This document shows, piece after piece, positions 39,801-48,457 of a stretch of 64,000 bases of DNA. The notes under the pieces are model-generated. The model ran no database searches, was not told the DNA's origin, and saw only the letters and a list, made by a program, of their open reading frames with translations. The position numbers and the translations under genes are program-made. The first letter of the stretch is position 1; each line of letters begins with the position of its first letter. The DNA comes from Tritrichomonas foetus (taxonomy: Eukaryota > Parabasalia > Tritrichomonadida > Tritrichomonadidae): assembly GCA_001839685.1 (NCBI GenBank), contig MLAK01000197.1, positions 22,501 to 86,500 on the forward strand, in the 5' to 3' direction.

Positions 39801-42800
39801 AATAAAAGATCGTTGACATTTGAATTCATTAAATCTAAAGTCTCTATACTAGAAAAGTCTAGATAAAACAAAGAGATAAATCGAAGCATTCGAATGGAGA
39901 AATTTTTCTTTAAATCAGTTTGATTATCGAAAAGCATGCTTGTAGGTAAAGAAATGACTTCAATTGCCCTTGAATCAACTGTGAAAACATTAATTTCACC
40001 ACTTTCTCGATCAAAGAAAGCAACTTTACAAGTATATTTGTTACCACCTTTGGGATTTACTTCTATTATATGCCCAATGTGATTAAAAATTTCATTATTT
40101 TTTGAAAAATCCCATTCCATTTCACCTGACTTAAATAGTGTGTAAACAATTCCTTTTTGAAGCTTAACAGTTGTATTCACTAAATATACTTGGTCGATTT
40201 CTTTTGTAATATCTTGATTTTTTAGCTTTTTCTTTGCTGCTCGCTTTTGAAGACGTAATGAAATAGCTCTATTACTTCTTCTTCTTCCATGATATCCTCG
40301 TATAAAGCTAGGCACGTCTTCATGTCTAGTTCTGCCGGCACCTCGAACTCGGGCTCTACGTGGTCTAGGATGATGAATTTGATGTATTATGTCGCCTACT
40401 TGCTCAATTGAAAGATCATTTTCATTGTCAAGTGATAAATCAATATTTAATAACTGTTCAATAAAAGTGGAAAAAGTTAATTCATCATTTAGTTCACTAT
40501 TTTGTTCATTTTCGTTGTTATTATCGGTTTCATTGCTCTCATTTTGTAAAAGGGATGGCTGAAATAGTGTTGCCATCATATTATCAAGAATTGGTGGATT
40601 TGATTCATTTTCATCATTTTTCTGGGATTTTTCTTTCTTAGCCTTCTTCTTTTTCTTAGAATTGCCTGATCGAGCAATTGAAAGATTAATGAAATTTTCT
40701 GGAATTGCTGGTGGCGGATTTATTGGAGTGATTCGCAACCTTGAAAATTCTGTTTGAATAAATGGAATTATTTCTTTTTGATGATCGCTATCTACGATTG
40801 CATAAGTGCGATTTATATTAGTAAAAGTGAAGAAAATTTGATTATTGTGAGCATAACAAAGAAACTTATCACCTTCACTAACAGTTTCATAATAGCTTGG
40901 AAGGAGAGGAAAAGCAATAAGTTTGTCATTATGTGAAAATACTTGTTTAATTGGAGAAACGATATAAAAATTTAAATTGTTCTCTTTCTCTGCAATGAAT
41001 CCAAAAAAGAAATTTTTTCCTGCTTTTTGAATTTCAACTTCATAAGCAATTGCATTTAATGTGCAACATTCAGATACTCCACAAATAATATTCCCAATAA
41101 ATCTGTTTTTATATAATGAAAATAATTGTGACGATTCAATAGCTTTGTGTTTTGTTTCAAGTATTTTATCACAAATCTCATTTAAAGTTAATGAAGAATT
41201 ACACTTCAACTTCTGACTGGTGATGAAAGCCAAATCATTAAAAGAAATGTATTTCGAAAATAAATCCAAATTTACACGATTTTGGATACATGCTGCAAGG
41301 AAACTGGTCAATAATGAATAGAACAAAGAATCATCTATTTCTGTAATAAGTTTTACAATAGATTTGCATTCATCTTCATTAATAATGAAATTAATCCCTT
41401 GTAAACTAACATGTGGCTGTGCAATAGGCTTCATTTCAGATCCGAACTCAACCTTCTTGCCATTGATTCCGCAAACACTTTTCTTTTGTTCTGGGTAGTA
41501 TTGTAAGACTGTAGCTTTTTTGGATTTTGCATTTTTAGACATGAATAAAGCACTTGAACAATATTTCAATGAATGAACACCAACCCCAAGAATCATTAAA
41601 ACTCCATACACTTCAGGAGTTTTTGATTCAATTTTTGATAGTGTTTTATGAAAAATTGTATCTAAATCATTCTTAACATGAGAAAACGGTGATGATAATA
41701 ATCGTACAAATGAGATCATTTCATCAGCAAGGAAAAGATTATTTTGACAGTCGTTCTTCACTTGTAAAATTTGATTGTCATTTGATATATATGATTCTCC
41801 TATACTTTTCATAAAGAAATTGATAAATATTTCAAAATTCATTCCATGAAAACTAAAACTACTTTTTACATCTGAAGTATTACTGCAGAGATAATGACCT
41901 GTAAAGTATAAAATAGATGATGCAAGTTGTGGTGTAATTGGCTTGTGAAGCAAATTCAATAGTAATGGGAAATCTGAATATTCATTATGGAATTTTTGTT
42001 CAGAATATGCCATATTCATGATTATCAAAGAAATAATATTTTCATTTTGTTGATTGTGGGTTTGGAGCAAAGGAGTAAATAAATGGTAAACATTTGTATT
42101 AACTATTGATGCAATTCTGGTAATTAATATCAAAACAATTTGATCAATATAATCCTTTCCAAGTTTATCTGACGTGATGAGAAAATTCATTTTCTTTTTA
42201 TTCATATTCATTTCATTATCTTCTTTGATCAAATTTCGATTTTCATTGCATAAATAAGAAATCAATGATGTAAGAATGACTATTTTTTGCTTTTCTTTGA
42301 AAAAATAAAAACTGTTCTCAGATAAAATTTTGGCATAAATGAGTCTTAAATGAAGCATATTTTCAGTATTCAAAAATTCTTGAATAAAATGAGTATAAAT
42401 TTCGGAAAGAATATTATTAAATGGTTTGGAAAGTGAAGAAGGCAATGATGCAAGATCTTCAAATGGGAATTTATCTTTAATTATTTGAGAAAATGGATCT
42501 ATAACAGAAATATTTGATAAAGGCTTCAGTTCTTTTATTAATTTTAGAATTGATTTAAGTGCTGCAATACGTGTTTCATATCTATGTTCACGAACATTAA
42601 CAAGCTTTATTATTTCATTAAATTTAACTGATGACATTATAAAATTAACTAGTTCGTTGATTGCTACCTCCATTGTTTGCTTTTTATCATATTCGGATGT
42701 TGTTTTATTTATTAGAACGCGCAAAATTGGCTCATTTTTCAATAAAAAGTTACATTTTAATAAACATTCATCGATTTTTTCTTGGAACTGACTTTCATCT

Positions 42801-45800
42801 TCATTTTTCTTTGCTTGTTGCATTAAATTATATAAATTAAGTCTAATCTTATAAATTGATTGCCAAATTCTGTGTAAATTTGGTGGTACTGGGGCAGATG
42901 GATCTTGTTTTAAGATCATTGCATAAGAAAGAGATTCGCCTGTTATTCCAAGATGTTTCATGAGTGATGCCACTGCTGCTTTTTCAACTGCAAAAATTTG
43001 AGGAATTATACGAATTTTATGTCTACATGGAACTTTTACCTTCATGCTTTCGAATAATGTAATCGCGAATCCGTTTTGATTTTGAACTTCACTATTAATG
43101 TCATTCAGAAACATTTTAAGCATTTCTGGTGAATGATCAGAATTGCCACTATATTTAAAGCTTAGACCTCTTGAAATTGTTCGTTTAGCATTGCGTTGTT
43201 CATTTTTTAATGCGTTTTCCTTTTTAGAATCATGATCACTAAAATGATACTCACCTTTAACATTTTGTAAAATATTTCCTTGTAGTAAAAATTTGCATTC
43301 TTCTTCACGTTGCGAAACAGGAACACTAAAAAAGCTACATCCAAGATATTTTCCAGTCAAATAAGCAAGGTATTGATAAAGAAAGTGGGAGTGAGAAGGA
43401 AAGAATTTATTTCGATTTTTCATTTTCCTTCCTTCAATTGTTGCTAAAACTCCCCAAGAATATTGATATCTACATGTTCGATAACTAACTTCAACAAAAT
43501 CACCTGGAATAATTAAATCTGGAATTTTCATTTTCATGTTATTTTTATCTTTAGAAATCTTTTTAATGATAAATTTCCCATCAAAACCGATATAAGAAAC
43601 TGTAAATTCGGTTTGTTGAGAAATTTGGCACCGACTATCAAAGGTAATTTTAATTTCTGCAGCACCTGGAAAAGAATAATATTTCTTATATGAAGTTCGT
43701 TGATTTGATGGATGTTGTGTTTCAAAAGTATATTGTTGTTCAACCTCTTCATAAACTTGATGGAACTTATTTAAATAATTTTGTTCAGTTTGAGCAAACT
43801 GCTCATCGTTCTGATAAAAGTTTTCATATATTGCTGGAAGGAATTCACAAACTTGTTCACCAAAGTTAGATTGTAAGGCATTACTTAATGGAGATAATCT
43901 AATTCCAAAGTTAATTAGAAAATAGAAAAATGGATTTTTATTTCCCATAGATGTTGGGAAAGCAGAATATTCAATAATTTTTGGCAGCAAACAATCCATA
44001 AACTGAGATAAAACCTCATGCTCTTTAATTTTTTTGGCTTCTACAAAAAAACAGTCAACAGTTTCTTCATAAATTGTTAGCAAAATGCGAATTGGAATAT
44101 TTTGATTTAAAATATCGAAATATTTCTTTTCAACGATATACAAAATCGCAGGAGTCTGAAAAATAATTAATAAACAATTGGATTCAATCATATTATTTAA
44201 TCGAACTTGATTTTCGAAAATAGGATTGAAATACTTTTTAACATCAGTGTAATTGTTTTTGAATAATGTATGAATTGATAAAGATAAAGAGATAAGAATA
44301 AAACTTTGTAGTTCTGGATAATCAATGGAAATTTGTGAATCTAATATTTCTTGATAAAGATACAGTAATTTATTCTTAATTTCTGAACTGAATTGATCGC
44401 CTTTGGAATAGAAGCAAACGATGAGAATCAGTAAGAACGTTTCCAAATATTGAATATTTCGATTTGCAATGCATTGTTGGCAAATGTCGATGAATGAAGA
44501 AATTGTATCTTTTGATCTTTCAGTAAAAAAATTATATGTATTTCCTGATTGATTATTTTTATGAATAATTTGATTAATAATATGATATAGTCGTGTATTC
44601 AATGATTTCATTAATGAGTTTTTTGAAGTTTCTCTCTCGCATTTATTGGGATCATTATAATTGGAATAGCAACTATTTGGTAATAATGGTGCAGGTGTGC
44701 TTGTTTCCAAGAAAATAATTTTTGTTTTACTCTGAACAAAAGCAAAAACATTGTTAGTGTGTGATGAAATCGATCCTTGGCAAAACAAAGAAGGTTCTTC
44801 AACATTTTTATTATTCACTACATCTTGAAAAACAATATCAAACGGAGAATTTTCAAATGATAAAGTAAGATATCCATCTTTACTGGTATATGCATTTATG
44901 GGATCAGTATTAATTTTTATGTTTGTTGATTTCATTGACATAAATTGTGGTCGTATTGTGCAATGAAAATAAGAAGAAGACTCTTTTTCCTTTCCAAAAA
45001 TATGAAAAACTGTATTAAAAGCCCAAACAAATAGGATTTCATTTATAGATTCAAGAGAATGTGATGATACAAATTCATTGGGCGGTTCAATTTTATAAAT
45101 ATTGAACCTATTATTTTCTTCATCAAAATCTAAGAAAAAATCTGGAAGAGCAGCAACTAAATAACTTTTAAATGTTATATTTTTAAGAGTTTTTTCTTGT
45201 GTTTGGATATTGAAAAAATAAAGTTTTTTTGTTTTTGTAAAAATGGATAAAATTGAGTCATTAATAAATGAAATTTTCTTGATTTCGTCATCGATTTGAA
45301 GAATAGTATTATAGATACTCTTTGAAGTAAAAACTTTCGGTAAATATTGTTCATAATCAAATGAATCATTATTTTCTTCGTTTTCTACTCCAATTTTTCC
45401 TTCATAATTTGATTTGTTATTTAATTCATTTTCATTGTTGATAAGGGAATAAAAATAAGGGACCAAATAATTCACAGAATTTAAAGATTTAGCGAATAAA
45501 AATATTACTTGTTGAAGAGCACTGTTAATTTCTTTTGTTTTGAATTTTGGTATTCTGGTGACTTGATTTAAAAATTTTTCGAGTGAGAAAATTGCACTTT
45601 TGGATGCCTTCAAACCCCCAACATCGTCCATTTTTAAATAATGATTTTGAATTTCAGTAAGGACATTTTCGATATAGGAATTAGGCAAAATCGAAAAATC
45701 ATCCAATGAATTAATTAAAGAAAAACATAAAATTCCACTTAAAGTAGATTCAGCGTAAATTTTCTCTTCTGAAGGTTCAGTTTCATTTGAATTTTCGTCG

Positions 45801-46180
45801 ACATCTGAATTTTTCTGTTGCGATGCATGAAAAAATTCAGCTAATTTCATTTCGATGAGATGGAATCTTCTCTCATAAAAGCTGAATTGTGATAATGGTA
45901 TAGTTGCATATTCTTTCATTGCTTCGGAAAAAATACTTTGCATTTCGACTGGATACGCAAGCGAGCCATCTGACTGCTGAGAGTTTAAGAGTTCTCTGTA
46001 AATTAAATTCAAATTAGGTGGTTCTCGATGATTTAGTGAGAATTTTGCTAATGATTCCATTTTATTGCATATCGAATTAATTTTATGAAAAATCTCCGGG
46101 TTGAAAATATCGTTCGGGTTAGAGATCTTAATAGAGCCGATATCGAAAAATGTTGGATCGAAGGAAGTATCGGAAAACAT
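36809..46180 (-). CDS. Giant HECT-domain E3 ubiquitin ligase
   Basis: 3123 residues in one intronless 9.4-kb frame. The C-terminal HECT domain starts near 2780 (GEGASDAGGPGRDIF) and carries the catalytic cysteine C3079 in LPYAATCSSTINIPLYSS, so it should be active. The long N-terminal region is mostly helical. Near 830-920, YKKYYSFPGAAEIKITFDSRC followed by PGDFVEVSYRTCRYQYSWGVLATI looks like the CUB-like beta sandwich found in HERC/ZZEF-type proteins (inference). Around 1840-1965 is a disordered basic zone: a lysine block (SKKKKKAKKEK) and an Arg/Gly-rich block (RPRRARVRGAGRTRHE), possible nuclear or RNA-binding tags. Size and layout resemble the large HERC/HECTD/UBR-type ligases; the exact class is uncertain. 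Substrates unknown. A divergent promoter region of 744 bp separates it from the type I membrane protein gene. Confidence 0.93.
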   Translation of the reverse strand: MFSDTSFDPTFFDIGSIKISNPNDIFNPEIFHKINSICNKMESLAKFSLNHREPPNLNLIYRELLNSQQSDGSLAYPVEMQSIFSEAMKEYATIPLSQFSFYERRFHLIEMKLAEFFHASQQKNSDVDENSNETEPSEEKIYAESTLSGILCFSLINSLDDFSILPNSYIENVLTEIQNHYLKMDDVGGLKASKSAIFSLEKFLNQVTRIPKFKTKEINSALQQVIFLFAKSLNSVNYLVPYFYSLINNENELNNKSNYEGKIGVENEENNDSFDYEQYLPKVFTSKSIYNTILQIDDEIKKISFINDSILSIFTKTKKLYFFNIQTQEKTLKNITFKSYLVAALPDFFLDFDEENNRFNIYKIEPPNEFVSSHSLESINEILFVWAFNTVFHIFGKEKESSSYFHCTIRPQFMSMKSTNIKINTDPINAYTSKDGYLTLSFENSPFDIVFQDVVNNKNVEEPSLFCQGSISSHTNNVFAFVQSKTKIIFLETSTPAPLLPNSCYSNYNDPNKCERETSKNSLMKSLNTRLYHIINQIIHKNNQSGNTYNFFTERSKDTISSFIDICQQCIANRNIQYLETFLLILIVCFYSKGDQFSSEIKNKLLYLYQEILDSQISIDYPELQSFILISLSLSIHTLFKNNYTDVKKYFNPIFENQVRLNNMIESNCLLIIFQTPAILYIVEKKYFDILNQNIPIRILLTIYEETVDCFFVEAKKIKEHEVLSQFMDCLLPKIIEYSAFPTSMGNKNPFFYFLINFGIRLSPLSNALQSNFGEQVCEFLPAIYENFYQNDEQFAQTEQNYLNKFHQVYEEVEQQYTFETQHPSNQRTSYKKYYSFPGAAEIKITFDSRCQISQQTEFTVSYIGFDGKFIIKKISKDKNNMKMKIPDLIIPGDFVEVSYRTCRYQYSWGVLATIEGRKMKNRNKFFPSHSHFLYQYLAYLTGKYLGCSFFSVPVSQREEECKFLLQGNILQNVKGEYHFSDHDSKKENALKNEQRNAKRTISRGLSFKYSGNSDHSPEMLKMFLNDINSEVQNQNGFAITLFESMKVKVPCRHKIRIIPQIFAVEKAAVASLMKHLGITGESLSYAMILKQDPSAPVPPNLHRIWQSIYKIRLNLYNLMQQAKKNEDESQFQEKIDECLLKCNFLLKNEPILRVLINKTTSEYDKKQTMEVAINELVNFIMSSVKFNEIIKLVNVREHRYETRIAALKSILKLIKELKPLSNISVIDPFSQIIKDKFPFEDLASLPSSLSKPFNNILSEIYTHFIQEFLNTENMLHLRLIYAKILSENSFYFFKEKQKIVILTSLISYLCNENRNLIKEDNEMNMNKKKMNFLITSDKLGKDYIDQIVLILITRIASIVNTNVYHLFTPLLQTHNQQNENIISLIIMNMAYSEQKFHNEYSDFPLLLNLLHKPITPQLASSILYFTGHYLCSNTSDVKSSFSFHGMNFEIFINFFMKSIGESYISNDNQILQVKNDCQNNLFLADEMISFVRLLSSPFSHVKNDLDTIFHKTLSKIESKTPEVYGVLMILGVGVHSLKYCSSALFMSKNAKSKKATVLQYYPEQKKSVCGINGKKVEFGSEMKPIAQPHVSLQGINFIINEDECKSIVKLITEIDDSLFYSLLTSFLAACIQNRVNLDLFSKYISFNDLAFITSQKLKCNSSLTLNEICDKILETKHKAIESSQLFSLYKNRFIGNIICGVSECCTLNAIAYEVEIQKAGKNFFFGFIAEKENNLNFYIVSPIKQVFSHNDKLIAFPLLPSYYETVSEGDKFLCYAHNNQIFFTFTNINRTYAIVDSDHQKEIIPFIQTEFSRLRITPINPPPAIPENFINLSIARSGNSKKKKKAKKEKSQKNDENESNPPILDNMMATLFQPSLLQNESNETDNNNENEQNSELNDELTFSTFIEQLLNIDLSLDNENDLSIEQVGDIIHQIHHPRPRRARVRGAGRTRHEDVPSFIRGYHGRRRSNRAISLRLQKRAAKKKLKNQDITKEIDQVYLVNTTVKLQKGIVYTLFKSGEMEWDFSKNNEIFNHIGHIIEVNPKGGNKYTCKVAFFDRESGEINVFTVDSRAIEVISLPTSMLFDNQTDLKKNFSIRMLRFISLFYLDFSSIETLDLMNSNVNDLLLSLILEILSPKISNQVLISAKKDDFIYPGDKRIISNRFYFIMKSIIQKSKDFLPSVLEELILEWPSYDFTQFASFSPPELTFNISHISKSNEINKTYSHSSCSGFFLLLSNDTKMTSNSLEITGETYKENIKEYSQSFWCTSFTNDKVLKFTMKPQMNRNDHIHLAAIPLMKNQVVNNIYDSPSTFYHVFMSILNLTLNNSLIHNNQENTNSVDNMDIQKILVKKLIPMILEKMNEGDLFTISIHYEVLLKLLSHPYFRNLPSNSISDSVIAKLDEFILSFNINKSSVNIPQHLQQLIHLKILFRIIMNQIPKVPRNKTSLLISRNSLKEALEKANIAKICKLYNSISHCSNEPDQFSSILHDFELCYSLTSPSSFPQYLVVNEWIKNSTVDSVYSGAGNSFECTVYKPFASVIVLNLENSNAMPAGSQLNVIDPVTNQIIGKILPFSFLSINKNHFIIKSDCTTSCTLTVRVKVTEFLEQGKSEVFVSQNSMLINDISIFENHWNRQIDEYLMQLSSPDNKSLLRELPSNYLALFPQLQSISKRLLMIRLTMISKFNENLNSLFNLTDLNNPYLPFTKFLIKSGSCILFTEKEQRIWNEIKKKYDGQTNLVFNRSRAALFLNNPNNSQGASLMSQLANQIPIDQLYHLKQPNNVPWHVELEGEGASDAGGPGRDIFSQICTEFLDIRSNLFGVTPNRRRGNGPNQDVLVPNTEINNNSKLLHQMIYVGALMACSYISKLPQPFCLSNLVWTYLVGREITADLIYEIDEEFKCLMKSIKECGQDVPFSSIYSLNFTVENSLGETVELISGGTFIKVDYENRLEYCRLCEDFRINEFKKPLENILQGMKYFIPGPLLNLLSPWELKLLCCGNVDIPVEELRKNCRVCGDKKYEDMIFNVLERFTATERMLFIKFATGRMSLPPPGLSWTSQLQIKFDNRGATNQDEKLPYAATCSSTINIPLYSSEEIMEKMLRVAVLYGGDIDQDNEPDLTEIVTLA

Positions 46181-46924
46181 GTAAATAAAATTTTAGTTCA
46201 AAATTTCTATGACAAACAAACTTTGTAGAATTTCGATACAAAAAGTTTCATTTGAAAGCGCGTTGAGTCACAGCCTTGTTAATAACTCTCTCAAAGAAAA
46301 ACTATTTACTAATTCATTGGATCCTATCAAGTTAATTAGTGTATTGAAGAAAGGTAGAAATTTAAAAGTTATCATTCGAAAAGAAAAGATAGGTATCGAA
46401 AATAAAAGATATATAGTTGATATATTATTATTAGTCTGAAAAAATCTGGAAACATTATTTGTAACACAACTAAATATACTATCTTAATAGAAGTCTTGAA
46501 GGGATGTATTCCTCAATAATGAATTGACCTTTGATTTTACCTCAACGGTATTGGTCAAAAGATATTATATAAGTTACTAGCGAGTGACATAGATAATATG
46601 ATAATGAATAAAAATATGATGTAGTTTCTTGGATACCTAATTTATATGTATTTTTTGTTAATGGTCATTGGTCGAAATCATCAACCATCAATTTTTCAAA
46701 CAATATCTAGCTAGCATTTTATCATGAGCCTTTTAAGAAATATTTCATCAGAAAATTCGAAAAAAATTCATCCTATCTGGGCAAACCAATGAAAAAAATT
46801 TCGGTTAAATTACATTCAAGTTAATTCATGTTAACCGCCTTATATTTGGTCTGTCCCATTTCAATATTTATCAAAAAGTTGTCCAGGAAATACAAAAATC
46901 CAAAAAAATCACCAAACTGTCAGA
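46181..46924. other. Divergent intergenic region
   Basis: 744 bp between the giant HECT gene (minus) and the type I membrane protein gene (plus). A 76-codon plus-strand frame at 46209-46439 is within chance and is not called. TGACC at about 46524 and GGTCA at about 46552 form a loose inverted pair, echoing motifs before other genes. Confidence 0.45.
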
Positions 46925-48181
46925 ATGATTTTCTTCCTTTTTTCGTACGCTTTAGCTCGATCCTGCAAAGTCGTAGTTAACGCAATATATGACCATCCTA
47001 CGAAAGTTTCATATCGAGTTGATGAAGGAGAACGTATTTGCATCAATACGACCAATCCATACTTAACTGTTGTTTTTCACAATTCCGTCCTTTCAGTTCG
47101 TTATTTCAGTAAAGAAACAACTTCGCCACTTTCCCATGAGCTTGGAAACTTTCTTTTCCCAGCCGAAAAAGGAATTATCGCATTAAATAAGAAGATTGGA
47201 TCTGTCGAAATAACAGCTCTTGTTCCAGGTGAAATTTCATTCAGCTACTTCAATTTCCCACAATATTGCGATAAAAGATATATCACTACACGCGCAGCTG
47301 AAGAATTAGATATCAAACATTCATTTGGCCCCTATGATTCCGGATATCTTTGCGTTTGGTACCCAGAGAAGGAATATTCACTTCAAACAGAAGTTCCAGC
47401 CACCGCGCCAAACAAATTGGAAATATGTAAATCAGCAGCAAATTGTGAAGCACCAATCGCAAGAAACCAGCAATTCACAGTTATTGAGAGTAACCAATTT
47501 ATCCGAATTAACTTCCAGGAAGAAGAATTTTGGGATGATCTTCATCTCACATTCGCAGCATCATCACCATCAAACTACTTCCAAATGTCTGGTGCTGTCG
47601 CTGAAGAACCAGGTGCTTTTCCAGTCAATATTGAAAAATTAGACGATGTTAAACCACTCGACCATCATGACGATGATGATGAAGAAGATGAGGACTTGAA
47701 ACGTAGAATTAAAAATATCGATGAAGACGATGATGATAAGCATCACCATAAAGGCGACGATCATAAGAAAGATCAAAAAGAAGATCATAAACATTCCAAG
47801 GCCGAACTTAAGAAAATCGCTAAGAAGAAGAGGAAGGCCCGGTACAACACCTTCTTAAAGGTTTTGGGTATATTTATTGCAATTTATATTATTGGTGGAA
47901 TTTTCATCCTGGCTTTCGACATTAAAATTACACGCAAGAACAGAAGATTTGATGACCATTCTGAAGAACGTCTTCTTCAAGATGACCAAAGAGAAGATGA
48001 CAACTATCCAAAGATGCCATTTTCAATGCAACAACCAGGGTTCCCAAGATCTGACCCACAAGTTATTGTTCAACAGCAGCAAGAAGCCCCAGTCCAAGGC
48101 GCTTACTTCCCATCAGTTCAACAAGAACAAGAACCAGCTGCACAACAAGATAATGAACAGCCAGTTAATAATCAATTTTAA
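46925..48181 (+). CDS. Type I single-pass membrane protein with acidic/His-rich juxtamembrane segment
   Basis: 418 residues. A short hydrophobic signal peptide (MIFFLFSYALA, cleavage near 11-13) leads into an ectodomain of about 225 residues with a beta-rich look and paired cysteines (SCKVV, ICINTT, YCDKR, YLCVW, EICKSAANCEAP). Residues about 244-305 form a charged stalk: PLDHHDDDDEEDED, KHHHKGDD and a lysine block before the membrane. A single transmembrane helix at about 310-332 (LGIFIAIYIIGGIFILAF) is followed by a Gln/Pro-rich cytoplasmic tail (IVQQQQEAPVQ). Layout and trichomonad context suggest a surface or endomembrane receptor-like protein; the His/Asp stretch could bind divalent metals. 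No family recognised. Confidence 0.85.
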   Translation: MIFFLFSYALARSCKVVVNAIYDHPTKVSYRVDEGERICINTTNPYLTVVFHNSVLSVRYFSKETTSPLSHELGNFLFPAEKGIIALNKKIGSVEITALVPGEISFSYFNFPQYCDKRYITTRAAEELDIKHSFGPYDSGYLCVWYPEKEYSLQTEVPATAPNKLEICKSAANCEAPIARNQQFTVIESNQFIRINFQEEEFWDDLHLTFAASSPSNYFQMSGAVAEEPGAFPVNIEKLDDVKPLDHHDDDDEEDEDLKRRIKNIDEDDDDKHHHKGDDHKKDQKEDHKHSKAELKKIAKKKRKARYNTFLKVLGIFIAIYIIGGIFILAFDIKITRKNRRFDDHSEERLLQDDQREDDNYPKMPFSMQQPGFPRSDPQVIVQQQQEAPVQGAYFPSVQQEQEPAAQQDNEQPVNNQF

Positions 48182-48457
48182 GTACTCAATAGTATATATA
48201 ATTAAATAATCCAGATGAGAAGGAAGAAGTACATACTTTTTTTAAATAAAAATAAGAAAAATCGATATCTAAAAATATTAAATCATAATCCTTTTTAATT
48301 TGTTTGTCATTTAAAACTGTCTCTTCTCAAAAAGATGAGGGGAAAAAAAATGAAAGAATATGAGAAAGAAATTAAAGAATGAGAAAAAAAAGATAGAGGT
48401 TAAAAAACAATAATTGCAAACATTTATTGAGGAGAAGAATGATTGGATAGTATACTC

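Noticed and set aside
46209..46439. 76-codon plus-strand frame upstream of the membrane protein gene
   Set aside because: Such lengths are expected several times by chance in noncoding DNA of this composition, and the protein shows no motif.
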